NCBI GenBank assembly: GCA_031550435.1
Contig: JAVBOO010000013.1
Location: 1-64,000 of the forward strand
Direction of reading: 5' to 3'
Length of the DNA stretch: 64,000 nt
Source of the DNA: JAVBOO01 sp031550435
GTDB lineage: Bacteria; Bacillota; Clostridia; Lachnospirales; WRAX01
Below the pieces are notes generated by a model. That model saw only the letters and a list, made by a program, of their open reading frames with translations, did no database searches and was not told where the DNA came from. This document shows positions 44,748 through 54,080 of the stretch, one piece after another. Positions within the stretch are counted from its first letter, which is position 1. Each line of letters opens with the position of its first letter. The position numbers and the translations under genes were made by a program.

Positions 44748-44817
44748 CCGCGGTAATATTACTTCGGCACGAGTAACCGCGTAAGTACTTTATACGGTAT
44801 TTAACTTCCGCGGCAAT
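44748..44817 (-). repeat. Family B repeat, short form with remnant neighbour
   Basis: ATTACTTCGGCACGAGTAAC to CCGCGGCAAT at 44758-44817 is a complete short form, about 60 bp with both ends, in reverse orientation. CCGCGGTAAT at 44748-44757 is the left terminus of another copy joined directly to it. Confidence 0.85.
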
Positions 44818-44894
44818 ATTATACCATATATACAAATCGCTTGATATGTGCTATAATCTCCCCAATAATCGTTTATACATTTGCGGAGGTCGTT

Positions 44895-45602
44895 ATGGAA
44901 TTCGAAGCCGTAGTCATGGAACTTGAAACTCTCGGCACGGAAAGGACAAAAAAAATTTATGCTTCCCACGGAGCGCGCGAACCGCAGTTCGGCGTTGCAA
45001 CCGGCGATATGCGAGCGCTCGCGAAAAAAATCGGTAAAAACCAAGATCTTGCCGAAAAACTGTATTCAACCGGAAATTATGATTGCATGTATTTTGCCGG
45101 CATGATACTTGACCCAAAAAAAATGACCGAAGCGGACTTTGACCGCTGGATGGAAGCCGCTTATTTCTATATGATTTCCGACTATGTTCTGGCCGTTTCC
45201 CTTGCCGAAACCGACTATGCGCAAGCCGTGGCCGATCGCTGGATAAACAGCGGGAGGGAGCTTGTTATGTCTGCGGGCTGGGCATGCTATACTTGGCTGC
45301 TCGGTTACCGCAAGGATGACGAGTTTGACCGAGACAAGATCAGCGCTATGCTCGACACGGTTTCATCTACCATTCACGACAGCCCGAACCGTACACGCTA
45401 TTCCATGAACGGATTTGTCGCAGCAGTCGGAGTCTCCTATATACCGTTGCATGAAAAAGCCGTTGCCGCGGCGGAAAAGATCGGCAAAGTAAGCGTAAGA
45501 ACGGAGAAAGGCGCATGCAGTGTTCCTGTTGCTCTTGACGAAATCCGAAAGATGGAAGCCAAAGGTAAGATAGGGTTTAAGCGCAAGGCCGTACGATGTT
45601 AG
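44895..45602 (+). CDS. AlkD-like DNA alkylation repair protein
   Basis: A 235-residue HEAT-like helical protein of the DNA alkylation repair family (AlkD/AlkC type), which flips out alkylated bases for excision. Motifs: KIYASHGAREPQFGVATGDMRALAKKI near residue 20, LYSTGNYDCMYFAGMI, and MSAGWACYTWLL. A usual Asp-Trp pair of AlkD is not obvious to me, so activity may differ. ATG at 44895 with GGAGGT upstream; follows a repair endonuclease region, with a TSCPD gene after. Confidence 0.8.
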   Translation: MEFEAVVMELETLGTERTKKIYASHGAREPQFGVATGDMRALAKKIGKNQDLAEKLYSTGNYDCMYFAGMILDPKKMTEADFDRWMEAAYFYMISDYVLAVSLAETDYAQAVADRWINSGRELVMSAGWACYTWLLGYRKDDEFDRDKISAMLDTVSSTIHDSPNRTRYSMNGFVAAVGVSYIPLHEKAVAAAEKIGKVSVRTEKGACSVPVALDEIRKMEAKGKIGFKRKAVRC

Positions 45603-45670
45603 CCGAACGAGATTAAGCGGAAGCACCGCAGCCAAAAAATCAATAAACCAAAGAAAAGGATTGAGTTAAC

Positions 45671-45934
45671 ATGGATTTTACATATAAGACCAAGGATGTC
45701 TGCTCTCAAAGCATTAGTTTGACAATCGACGATAACCACAATATAACAAACGTGAATTTTGTCAGCGGCTGCAGCGGCAATTTACAAGCGATTGCGAAGC
45801 TCGTCGAAGGCAAAAAAGCCGAGGATCTTACAAATATGCTTACAGGCATAAAATGCGGTTCGAGAGATATTTCATGCGCATCCGAGCTTTGCAACGCGAT
45901 AAGAGAAGCGGTTAAGCTTGTCGATAGAGCGTAG
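45671..45934 (+). CDS. TSCPD-domain protein (TIGR03905 type)
   Basis: An 87-residue protein with FTYKTKDVCSQSISL, FVSGCSGNLQAIAKLVEGK and IKCGSRDISCASEL, the pattern of TIGR03905 TSCPD-domain proteins. TSCPD domains also occur in ribonucleotide reductases; five Cys suggest metal or cluster binding. Role unknown. Likely cotranscribed with the AlkD-like gene (68 bases). Confidence 0.88.
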   Translation: MDFTYKTKDVCSQSISLTIDDNHNITNVNFVSGCSGNLQAIAKLVEGKKAEDLTNMLTGIKCGSRDISCASELCNAIREAVKLVDRA

Positions 45935-45977
45935 CTCAAGTAAAACAGGAAAAAAGTGCCGGGATACGGCATTTTGG

Positions 45978-46013
45978 GCTGTTGACAACAAAAGTTGTCA
46001 ACAGCGCTTTTAT
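45978..46013 (+). terminator. Terminator after TSCPD gene
   Basis: Perfect 12-bp stem GCTGTTGACAAC / GTTGTCAACAGC, AAAA loop, then GCTTTTATTTTG. Confidence 0.9.
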
Positions 46014-46590
46014 TTTGCGTGGATTGCGGTCTTGCATGCGGAAAACTTGCCGGAATATGTAGAAAGTGCTAATTCAATCGAACGGTCTAAATTCACGACC
46101 CGTATTCGCACATTTTCTGAAACGATTATAATAGTTTGTTACAAAGTAGCCGATACATGTGAATAACGGCCGTATCACATTAACAGTAATTTAATGCCAA
46201 AACAGGCCAAAACTATGCGGCACCCCATAGTCCCACGCTGATTTTTTGACTTAAGGTATAGTTGACTTGGCAACTTATCGGATATAATATTACCGCGGAC
46301 GTTAAATACCGCATAAAACACTTACGCGGTTACTCGTGCCGAGTGGACTCGCTTATGAACCTTAGCGAGGGTACAATAAAATATAGCGCGGGTTTCGTTA
46401 AATTTTGTTGCAGATGTAATATACAAATAAAATGGTACAAAAGTCGGATTTTTCGCAGAGCAGCGCAGAAAAACATCCGCTAAAACAGTTACAAAATATA
46501 AGATGTATCCAGCTCCTCGGTAATATTGCGGAAAACAATTGCAACGCATAAGACCGGACAGACTATGACTTGACAAAGGTGGTACTGCAT
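46014..46590. other. Gene-free gap with a family B copy
   Basis: Beyond the terminator I see no gene up to the hybrid kinase. It holds one long family B repeat (46289-46420) and, at about 46441-46480, a TCGGATTTTTCGCAGAGCAG-type stretch reminiscent of the 37122 direct repeats. Confidence 0.6.
46289..46420 (+). repeat. Family B repeat, long form
   Basis: ATTACCGCGGACGTTAAATA to CAGATGTAAT. The AT stem is partly degraded (CAATAAAATATAG ... AAATTTTGTTG). Confidence 0.85.
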
Positions 46591-49356
46591 ATGATTCCGA
46601 GCGTTGACTTTATTAAACGCGAACAAATTCACGATAAAATTTTCAGCGATGCTCAAATTGGACTGTGGGAGTTGTTTGCCTGCGACGGCGGGCTAAAAAT
46701 CAGATTCGACGAAGTTATGAGCGGGGTTTTGGGCTTTCCTGCAGGCGAGCTCTTAGACTTCTCCGTTCTGACCGATATAATTTTTCCCGAAGATACAAAG
46801 TACCTTATGAATAAATTGCAGCTGCTCGTCCTCGGCGAGAGCCTTTTTGAGACTCTGGAATACCGCGCCTGGGACATAAAAACAGAAAAATATAAATGGG
46901 TGCGAAGTTTCGGGCATTATTACGGCAAGACATCGTCCGGTATGCACTACATCGTCGGTGCATCATACGACTTAGAAAACAGCATTGCCTTTAGAACCAT
47001 AATCGGGCAGATCTCGGAAGCAAACGAACGAGCACAGATAATGCTGGATGCCACTCCCTTGGCGTGCAATTTCTGGGATAAAAACTATAAGAACATAGAT
47101 TGCAACTTAGAGGCAGTAAAGCTTTTTGACCTGAAAAACAAGCAGGAATACCTGGATAATTTTTTTGACCTTTCACCGGAATATCAGCCCTGCGGCAAAC
47201 TAAGCTCCGAAAAAGCGGTCGAATGCATCGAAAAGGCCTTTAGAAACGGGCGTTATGTTTTCGATTGGATTCACAGAAAGCTCAACGGAGAGCTAATCCC
47301 TTGCGAGATCACTTTAGTACGGGTAACGCGCGAAAAAGATTATATAGTCCTCGGCTACACCCGGGATTTAAGAGAACACCGGAAAATGATAAAGGAAATG
47401 CGAGAAGCCGAAGAGCGAACGCAGATTATGCTTGACGCTACCCCGCTGGCCTGCAACCTTTGGGATAAAAATTTCAACAATATAGATTGCAACGAGGAAG
47501 CCTGTAAACTGTTCGAACTCGGCAGTAAAAAAGAATACCTCCGGAGGTTTTTTGAGCTCTCGCCGAAATACCAGCCCTGTGGGCGTTTAAGCACGGAAAT
47601 GGCACAGGAAAACATAAAAAGAGCGTTCGATACCGGCAGATTTACATTCGAGTGGATGCATCAAAAGCTGAACGGCGAACCTGTCCCTTCGGAAATTACG
47701 CTTGTCCGCGTCGAACGCGACGACGGATACATTGTCGCGGGTTACACGCGGGATTTGCGCGAATACAAAAAAATGATGGCTGAAATGCGCGAGGCGGACG
47801 AGCGCACAAAGATTATGCTCGATGCCACTCCGCTCTGCTGTAACCTTTGGGACGAAAATTTTAATAATATAGATTGCAACGAAGAAGCCGTAAAGCTATT
47901 TGATCTTGATTCCAAGCAAAACTATTTGGACAGATTTTTTGAGCTCTCGCCCGAATATCAACCCTGCGGGCGTCCGACTGCCGAGATGGCTCACGAAAAC
48001 ATAAAAAAGGCGTTTGCCGAAGGCAGATGCGTATTCGAATGGATGCATCAGAAGCTTAACGGCGAGCCTATACCGTCCGAAATTACGCTTGTGCGCGTTA
48101 AGCGCGGCGATAAGTTCATAGTTGCCGGATATACGCGGGACCTGCGCGAGTATAAACGGATGATGTCCGAGGTCAGGCAGGTCGAAAACGACCTCAGGCT
48201 TGCCAGAGACGCGGCTGAGGAAAGCGCGCGCTCAAAAAGCGAATTTTTGGCGAACATGAGTCATGAAATAAGAACACCGATGAACGCTATACTCGGACTT
48301 ATGCATATTGTCCAAAAAACCGCTTTGAGCGACGAACAGTCGGAATATGTCACGAGAGCCGAAAACTCCGCAAAAATTTTGCTCAGGGTTATAAACGATA
48401 TTCTGGACTTTTCAAAGATTGAAGCCGGAAAACTCGATATGGAGCTTGTCGAATTTTCCGTCGATGACGTCATGCAGCAGTTGAGCGACATGTTTTCCGA
48501 ACGCATAAAAGAGAAAAATCTAGAGCTGATAATAAGTATTGAAGACAACTTGCCAAAGCGCCTTATCGGAGACCCTCTCAGACTCCAGCAAGTACTTTTG
48601 AACTTGGCCGGAAACTCGGTTAAATTTACGGAAAACGGTTCAATAACAATATCGGCGGCAACTGTACAACGAACAGCAGATAAGATCAGGTTGGAATTTT
48701 CGGTTAAAGACACAGGCATCGGCATGACTCCCACTCAGGTCAAAAAACTGTTCGAACCGTTTTCGCAGGCGGACGCCTCAACAACGCGCAAATACGGGGG
48801 AAGCGGGCTCGGTCTTGCGATTTGCAAACGGCTTGTCAACCTTATGGACGGCGAAATAGAGTGCGAAAGCGAACTCGGCATCGGAACAAGCTTCCGTTTG
48901 ACTGCGGAATTTGACATTGCGCACGAAATGCCGGCACTGCCTGATGACGCTAATTCCCGTGATCTTTCGGAGAATTACGATATTTCCGAGCTCAAACCTA
49001 TACTTGTCGCCGAAGATAATGAGATTAATCGCCTTATTGCCGAGGAACTCCTCAAGGCAAAGGGCTATAAAGTAAACCTTGCATCAACCGGAGAAGAAGC
49101 CGTCGAAATGATAAAGGCAAATGATTACGAGCTTGTATTGATGGATATTCAAATGCCTGTCATGGACGGACTTACGGCGACAAGTCGAATACGTGAACTT
49201 GACGAGTATAAAAACCTTGTTATCATCGCGATGACTGCTCATGCGATGTCCGGCGACCGCGAAAAAAGCATAAAAGCCGGAATGAACGACCACATAACAA
49301 AGCCCATCGACCCGCCGTTGTTATACTCTATGCTGAGAAAATGGATAAAACGCTGA
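46591..49356 (+). CDS. Soluble hybrid histidine kinase with triplicated PAS-like module
   Basis: About 921 residues, no membrane helix. An N-terminal PAS-like domain (with a PAC-like end, FGHYYGKTSSGMHYIVGASYD) is followed by three near-identical 129-residue PAS-like repeats (ATG codons of the repeated IMLDATP at 47041, 47428, 47815), then HisKA (NMSHEIRTPMNAILG), HATPase (GNSVKFTENG, DTGIGM, GSGLGLAICKRL) and a receiver (LVLMDIQMPVMDG). ATG at 46591, AGGTGG 8 bases upstream. Signals should be cytoplasmic; no partner regulator is adjacent. Confidence 0.9.
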   Translation: MIPSVDFIKREQIHDKIFSDAQIGLWELFACDGGLKIRFDEVMSGVLGFPAGELLDFSVLTDIIFPEDTKYLMNKLQLLVLGESLFETLEYRAWDIKTEKYKWVRSFGHYYGKTSSGMHYIVGASYDLENSIAFRTIIGQISEANERAQIMLDATPLACNFWDKNYKNIDCNLEAVKLFDLKNKQEYLDNFFDLSPEYQPCGKLSSEKAVECIEKAFRNGRYVFDWIHRKLNGELIPCEITLVRVTREKDYIVLGYTRDLREHRKMIKEMREAEERTQIMLDATPLACNLWDKNFNNIDCNEEACKLFELGSKKEYLRRFFELSPKYQPCGRLSTEMAQENIKRAFDTGRFTFEWMHQKLNGEPVPSEITLVRVERDDGYIVAGYTRDLREYKKMMAEMREADERTKIMLDATPLCCNLWDENFNNIDCNEEAVKLFDLDSKQNYLDRFFELSPEYQPCGRPTAEMAHENIKKAFAEGRCVFEWMHQKLNGEPIPSEITLVRVKRGDKFIVAGYTRDLREYKRMMSEVRQVENDLRLARDAAEESARSKSEFLANMSHEIRTPMNAILGLMHIVQKTALSDEQSEYVTRAENSAKILLRVINDILDFSKIEAGKLDMELVEFSVDDVMQQLSDMFSERIKEKNLELIISIEDNLPKRLIGDPLRLQQVLLNLAGNSVKFTENGSITISAATVQRTADKIRLEFSVKDTGIGMTPTQVKKLFEPFSQADASTTRKYGGSGLGLAICKRLVNLMDGEIECESELGIGTSFRLTAEFDIAHEMPALPDDANSRDLSENYDISELKPILVAEDNEINRLIAEELLKAKGYKVNLASTGEEAVEMIKANDYELVLMDIQMPVMDGLTATSRIRELDEYKNLVIIAMTAHAMSGDREKSIKAGMNDHITKPIDPPLLYSMLRKWIKR

Positions 49357-49388
49357 CATTGTGCGTTCTAAAATCGAGCACCGCGTGC

Positions 49389-49440
49389 ATTACTTCGGCA
49401 CGAGTAACCGCGTAAGTATTTTATGCGGTATTTAACTTTA
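49389..49440 (-). repeat. Family B repeat, truncated short form
   Basis: ATTACTTCGGCACGAGTAAC then TTATGCGGTATTTAACTTTA; the CCGCGGTAAT left end is lost. Confidence 0.75.
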
Positions 49441-49455
49441 TTCACTGTAAACAAA

Positions 49456-49502
49456 GAGCGTTCCAAACAGAGCAGGCCTAACCTGCCTGGTTTGAAACGC
49501 TC
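49456..49502 (-). terminator. Terminator of the exonuclease gene
   Basis: GAGCGTT ... AACGCTC with inner AAAC/GTTT and GCAGG/CCTGC pairs. A second hairpin GCCGACTG/CAGTCGGC (49512-49532) includes the stop codon. Confidence 0.65.
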
Positions 49503-49523
49503 CTGTTGTTTGCCGACTGTAAA

Positions 49524-50285
49524 TCAGTCGGCTAATCTTCCCGTTGAAGAAAACTTTCTTTTTTGACCCGCCACATAAACCTTGAGCACAAGCTCCTTTT
49601 CCCTGTCGGTCAGTTTGTGTTTCAATTCTTTTTCACAGAACGAAAACAACAGCCCGGAATTTATCGAATTCGCTTTCGCCGACGTGCTCTGCCGTAGCTT
49701 GCTAATGCTGAACTCCGAAGCCGGCAGTTTGTCCGAACCTAGCTTTCTGAATATATTCGAGGTATATATCGCATCGTTAAGCGCATCATGAAACGCAAGC
49801 TCACTCGAAAGCCCCAGCTTTTCGACCGCGGAAGCCAAGCTGACGGACGTGTTCGGAGGAGACTTCAAAAACTCGGAGGCATGCTGCTGAACATTAATAT
49901 ATTTTGAGCTTATCTGCCTGTGATTGAGCCTGTAATACATTATATTCTGATACAGAAGTTTTACGTCAACGGAACCCCATACGCAAAATACATGCTTATC
50001 GTTTCCGATAAAATTGACAAGATCAGCATAGGCCTCTTCAAAAGGTTTTCCCGACGACAGACTTTCCTCTGTTATACCTGTAATTTTCTGCACAAAAGGA
50101 TGCATTCTGGTATAAATGTGCGGAGCTACTATAATGTTTGTCCTACCGATTTCATTAAGCGAGGAGTCGAGTTTGATTGCCCCAAGCTGAATAATCTCAA
50201 ATTGACAAAGCGGATCCTCGGCATGAGCGCCGTCTCCGAAATCGTAGTACTGATTAAACTCCAAATCGATAACTATATAGTTCAA
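49524..50285 (-). CDS. DnaQ-like 3'-5' exonuclease
   Basis: A 253-residue DEDDh exonuclease (KapD-like). Acidic motifs: YIVIDLEFNQ (Asp, Glu), then WGSVDVKLL (Asp) and AFHDALNDAIYT (His-Asp). TTG at 50285 gives MNYIVIDLEF, the usual N-terminus of these clostridial proteins, though its ribosome site (GGGTGA) is weak. The longer frame to 50315 is less likely. C-terminal about 60 residues are basic. Role in RNA or DNA trimming unknown. Confidence 0.85.
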   Translation of the reverse strand: MNYIVIDLEFNQYYDFGDGAHAEDPLCQFEIIQLGAIKLDSSLNEIGRTNIIVAPHIYTRMHPFVQKITGITEESLSSGKPFEEAYADLVNFIGNDKHVFCVWGSVDVKLLYQNIMYYRLNHRQISSKYINVQQHASEFLKSPPNTSVSLASAVEKLGLSSELAFHDALNDAIYTSNIFRKLGSDKLPASEFSISKLRQSTSAKANSINSGLLFSFCEKELKHKLTDREKELVLKVYVAGQKRKFSSTGRLAD

Positions 50286-50495
50286 AATCGTCACCCGCAA
50301 CGTTTTGCCGAACAATGAAGAACCGTAGAGTTTTTACCGGAAACTTGTTAAAAACCTCGGTTCTCGGCTGCTGCTCGTCGGTTGCCGACATATCGGCTTT
50401 GCTTAGTAGTCATACTTACTTCGGCAATTATATCACCGGAGTTATCCGGTGTCAAACCGGAGGGCGTTTTTCCGTTACAACCGCGATTTCAAGGA

Positions 50496-51266
50496 CTATT
50501 CCACTCTCTTGTTTGCGTGCTCCTCACCTCGTTCGCAAACGAAGAACAGCCTCTCTGTTGTATCTGACGGCTCGGCAAGCGTATCCGCGTCAATAACAGA
50601 GCGTACTCTAAAACCTGATTTTTCGGCAACTATACGGATTTCATCCTCACTGTGCGCCCGCTGAACATGCAGTTCGTCAAACCTCGCATAGCTCCTGCCT
50701 TGTTTCTCGAAAAGCGTCAGACCATACCTGTTTATACGTTTCTTAAAATCATAGGAGCTCTGCATTATATACGCGGCGTTTTTTGCGGTTTCGGCAAAAC
50801 AGTTGTTTGCTATAACATTTTCAAATTTGTATATTGTAAGCATATCGAAAATAAACAGCCCGTGCGGCTCGGTATAGTTTGCCGCGAGCGAAAACATTTT
50901 AACAAGATCAGATTTTTTCAGAAGATAGTTGATACTGTCACACATGCACACAACAGCTTGCACGGTTCCGTACAGCTCAAAATCCGTCATGCTTTGATTA
51001 AGGAACAAAATTCCAAGACCTTCTTGCGCCGCTTTTTCAGACGCTATCCCCAGCATGTCCTCAGACAGATCTATACCTATGCAATCGCAACCCGTTTTAG
51101 CCAGCTCTGTCGTTATATTTCCCGTTCCGCAAGCCAAATCCAGGACAGATTCGGGTTTAAGACCGTATTTGCCCCATGTCTCGGTTATAAAATCCGCCCA
51201 AGCCTTGTAAGGTATGTCTTGCATGAATTTGTCGTATACATAGGCAAAGCCCGTATATGCGTCCAT
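50496..51266 (-). CDS. Class I SAM-dependent methyltransferase
   Basis: A 256-residue methyltransferase with an SAM-binding motif I VLDLACGTGNITTELA near residue 42, IGIDLSEDML as motif II and VCMCDSINYLL afterward. Substrate unknown (small molecule or protein). The ATG overlaps the stop of the DUF2461 gene by one base (TGATG), so they are coupled. A CACCGGA/TCCGGTG hairpin at 50434-50451 lies downstream. Confidence 0.9.
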   Translation of the reverse strand: MDAYTGFAYVYDKFMQDIPYKAWADFITETWGKYGLKPESVLDLACGTGNITTELAKTGCDCIGIDLSEDMLGIASEKAAQEGLGILFLNQSMTDFELYGTVQAVVCMCDSINYLLKKSDLVKMFSLAANYTEPHGLFIFDMLTIYKFENVIANNCFAETAKNAAYIMQSSYDFKKRINRYGLTLFEKQGRSYARFDELHVQRAHSEDEIRIVAEKSGFRVRSVIDADTLAEPSDTTERLFFVCERGEEHANKRVE

Positions 51267-51949
51267 CAGTTACCAACCTGCTTTCTCTTCTCGGCCTCGG
51301 AAAAGAATTTATAAATCGGCTCGATTTGCTTGAAATCAGTTCTAAGCTTTTCTGCCGCTTTTCCGCTGAAAAGCAGTTCAAATTCGTCGCTCTCGCATAT
51401 AAACGAAACGCTTTTCCTGTCCAGAAAATCCCGCATTTCTTCCGATTGGTCAGGGAATTTTGTCTTCTTGTATTTATCGCCGGCAAGCTTAAACACACTC
51501 TGCGATTTATAAGCCTTCCAAGCTTTTTTGAAATACGGGTCGAGATTCAAGGCCATAGTCCTTATGGCGGTCATAGTCGCGGGAGAAGCTTCGTAGTAGC
51601 CCATGCCGTAAGTCAGCCCAAACGGGTTAACGGCAAAAAAATACGCGGGCATACCCAAATACAGCTTTTTTTCGCGCATAAACGTCAGCCAACAGTTATC
51701 GCGGTACAGCGACTTATCCTTAGAAAAACGAGTATCCCTGTAAATTTTTGATATGGTCTTGTCTACCTTCGGCTCGATAATAAAGCCTTGGTCTATTTCC
51801 AGCATAAACGGAGCAAGCTCCGAGACGAGCGACTGCATAGGTTCAAGCACATGCTCCCTGTACTCCTGCTTATGTTCCTCATACCATGTTTTGCTGTTTT
51901 GCAGCTTATTCTCTATAAGAAAATCCAAAGTCTTTTTTGAAAATCCCAT
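51266..51949 (-). CDS. DUF2461-family protein
   Basis: A 227-residue soluble protein matching DUF2461 (TIGR02453): MGFSKKTLDFLIENKLQNSK, WYEEHKQEYREHVLEPM, KIYRDTRFSKDKSLYRDN and YYEASPATM. Function not established. ATG at 51949 with AGGTGCG upstream. First gene of the coupled pair with the methyltransferase. Confidence 0.9.
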   Translation of the reverse strand: MGFSKKTLDFLIENKLQNSKTWYEEHKQEYREHVLEPMQSLVSELAPFMLEIDQGFIIEPKVDKTISKIYRDTRFSKDKSLYRDNCWLTFMREKKLYLGMPAYFFAVNPFGLTYGMGYYEASPATMTAIRTMALNLDPYFKKAWKAYKSQSVFKLAGDKYKKTKFPDQSEEMRDFLDRKSVSFICESDEFELLFSGKAAEKLRTDFKQIEPIYKFFSEAEKRKQVGN

Positions 51950-51970
51950 TGCGCACCTCTCTAGTTTGAA

Positions 51971-52031
51971 TTATACACCGGTACGGGTAAATTCGGAAGT
52001 ATTTTATGCGATATTTAACTTTCGCGGTAAT
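51971..52031 (-). repeat. Family B repeat, degenerate short form; gap 51950-52255
   Basis: CGGAAGTATTTTATGCGATA then TTTAACTTTCGCGGTAAT, reverse orientation. The remaining gap to 52255 shows no gene. Confidence 0.55.
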
Positions 52032-52255
52032 ATATCCATAAAGTAAATAATATTACCGGTGCACTGCAATGTACAGGGTGCAGAGTAAAGCGGTTTAAGC
52101 CAAAACGGGCTCGAACGCCGCCGTTTTCATTATCCGGTATTTTATTGAAATTACATATTTACACATATACAAATATATATTATACTGAACGAGCATATTT
52201 GCCGAATTGTGGTAACTTTCGGCAGGGCTGCGAATAAAATCAACGGGAGGGCATT

Positions 52256-52399
52256 GTGAAAAGCAAAAAAGTAATTGTGCAGACAGTCGTCGCACTTTGT
52301 GCCGCCGCACTCATCATCGCAGGCATTTTTAACGGCGGACCCGAGTCAGTATTTTACAAGGCTGTCTACATATGTTTGGAGTGTATCGGAATTGGCTAG
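52256..52399 (+). CDS. CD1871A-family CXXC-motif small membrane protein
   Basis: A 47-residue protein: one hydrophobic segment (VIVQTVVALCAAALIIAGIF) and a C-terminal CLEC (C-x-x-C). The size, the CXXC and the position before a 4Fe-4S and a TlpA gene match the CD1871A family. Start is GTG at 52256 with GGGAGGG upstream. Its stop overlaps the TTG start of the next gene by 8 bases, so the pair is coupled. Role unknown, probably electron or disulfide relay. Confidence 0.75.
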   Translation: MKSKKVIVQTVVALCAAALIIAGIFNGGPESVFYKAVYICLECIGIG

Positions 52400-53261
52400 A
52401 GGCAGAAGAATTACCCAGATTATCGCAGCTGTTGCAGTAAATTCGAATTTCAAAGGCTTTGCTCAAGGAAGTATTTATACCGGGAATTTGAAATACGCTT
52501 GCGTTCCCGGGCTGAACTGCTATTCGTGCCCCGGAGCTGTAGGAGCGTGCCCGATCGGCTCGTTGCAGGCAGGTGTAAGCGGACTTGCGGGGTTTTTGCA
52601 TAAGATCCCGATGTATGTTCTCGGTTTGCTTGCAATGTTCGGAATTTTGCTCGGAAGGACAATCTGCGGCTTTTTATGTCCGTTCGGCCTTATCCAAGAC
52701 CTGCTGTATAAGATTCCAACGCCGAAACTTAAAAAGAACAGGGTAACGCGAGTGCTTTCGGGTCTGAAATATGCTGTGCTTGCCGTATTTGTCGTCGCCC
52801 TGCCTCTTTATTACATGATGTCCCAGGGTTTGACTGTTCCCGCGTTCTGCAAATACATATGCCCGGCCGGGACACTTGAGGCAGGAATACCGCTGGTAAC
52901 ACTCGATAAAACACTGAGATCGGGACTTGGCTTTCTTTTTGTGTGGAAAGTAGTTCTGATGGTTGTGATCCTTGTGTCTGTTGTGTTTGTTTTCAGGTCT
53001 TTTTGCAGGTTTTTGTGTCCGCTCGGAGCGATATATTCGTTCTTTAACAAATATGCTGTCTTCGGCGTTAAACTTGACAAACACAAATGCGTTAACTGCG
53101 GAAAATGCGCCAGATCTTGCAAGCTCGACGTTAAAATCGTTAACGACAGAGAATGTGTCCGCTGCGGCGAATGCAAGGGAGCTTGCCCGACCGGAGCGAT
53201 AAGCGGAACACTTGATATGCTTAAGAAACATGAAAACGCAAAGCAAGTAAGCGCCGAATAG
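52392..53261 (+). CDS. Membrane 4Fe-4S binding protein (NapH/CcoG-like)
   Basis: A 289-residue protein with five or so helices and cysteine sets CYSCPGAVGACP, CGFLCPFG, CKYICPAG and CRFLCPLG plus a C-terminal ferredoxin pair (CVNCGKCARSC, CVRCGECKGACP). It should pass electrons across the membrane. TTG at 52392, coupled to the small CXXC gene; longer in-frame starts overlap that gene. The TlpA-like lipoprotein downstream may be its electron acceptor. Confidence 0.85.
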   Translation: MARGRRITQIIAAVAVNSNFKGFAQGSIYTGNLKYACVPGLNCYSCPGAVGACPIGSLQAGVSGLAGFLHKIPMYVLGLLAMFGILLGRTICGFLCPFGLIQDLLYKIPTPKLKKNRVTRVLSGLKYAVLAVFVVALPLYYMMSQGLTVPAFCKYICPAGTLEAGIPLVTLDKTLRSGLGFLFVWKVVLMVVILVSVVFVFRSFCRFLCPLGAIYSFFNKYAVFGVKLDKHKCVNCGKCARSCKLDVKIVNDRECVRCGECKGACPTGAISGTLDMLKKHENAKQVSAE

Positions 53262-53399
53262 ATCAAATTTTAAAAAAATCAGCGTAAGCGGCAACGTCAT
53301 GAGAGCAACCGGTTTGACTTCGCAATTTTCTTAAAATCACATTAATTCAGCGCTTGTCAATGTAAACCAAAAACCAAATATGATAAAAGAGGTGTAGAG

Positions 53400-54017
53400 A
53401 TGAAAAAGTTAACAGGCTTAATACTGACAATAATCTTGGCATGCACAGCTATGACAGGATGCGCTAACAACGCGGCAGGTACGCCGACGCCCGACCCGAC
53501 AAAAGAAGTTCAGACAGAGGAAACAGTCACACAAACCGCAGAACAAACCGAAGAACCCGCGACAACTGAACCCGAAGCCTCGGAAGAACCGACCGGACTT
53601 GAAATAGGCGATAAGATTATAGACTTTGAATTCCATTTCAACGAAGGCGGCAAGGCAAGTATAAGAGACTACGAAGGTAAAGTAGTTTTCCTTAACTTCT
53701 GGGCAATTTTCTGCGGCCCGTGCGTTGCGGAAATGCCGAATATCCAGAAACTTCACGAAGAATACGGGGATGAGGTCGAAGTTATAGCGATTAATGTTAC
53801 TGAAGGCTATGATGAGATCAGCGGCTTTATCAAGGACAGATATACATTTACTATCGGACGCGACAAGCCTCTCGGAAATACCTTTGGCATCAAGTATATA
53901 CCGACAACATACGTAATCGACAAAGACGGCATCATCACTTACGGCTCATCGGGCGATCTTTCGTTTGAAAAAATGGAGGAGCTCGTTAAGGCTGCCGGCG
54001 CCGTCGGAAAAGAATAA
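53400..54017 (+). CDS. TlpA-like thiol-disulfide lipoprotein
   Basis: A 205-residue lipoprotein: signal peptide with lipobox MTGC (Cys near residue 21), an acidic Thr/Glu-rich linker, and a thioredoxin fold with NFWAIFCGPCVAEMP (CGPC active site) and the cis-Pro in KYIPTTYVID. It reduces or oxidises extracytoplasmic thiols. ATG at 53400 with GAGGTG upstream. Third gene of a redox trio. Confidence 0.93.
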   Translation: MKKLTGLILTIILACTAMTGCANNAAGTPTPDPTKEVQTEETVTQTAEQTEEPATTEPEASEEPTGLEIGDKIIDFEFHFNEGGKASIRDYEGKVVFLNFWAIFCGPCVAEMPNIQKLHEEYGDEVEVIAINVTEGYDEISGFIKDRYTFTIGRDKPLGNTFGIKYIPTTYVIDKDGIITYGSSGDLSFEKMEELVKAAGAVGKE

Positions 54018-54080
54018 AACATTTTTTAAAAAGCGCCTGTTTTGATAAACCCGCGCTTATCAAAAAAGTAAAACTAATCA

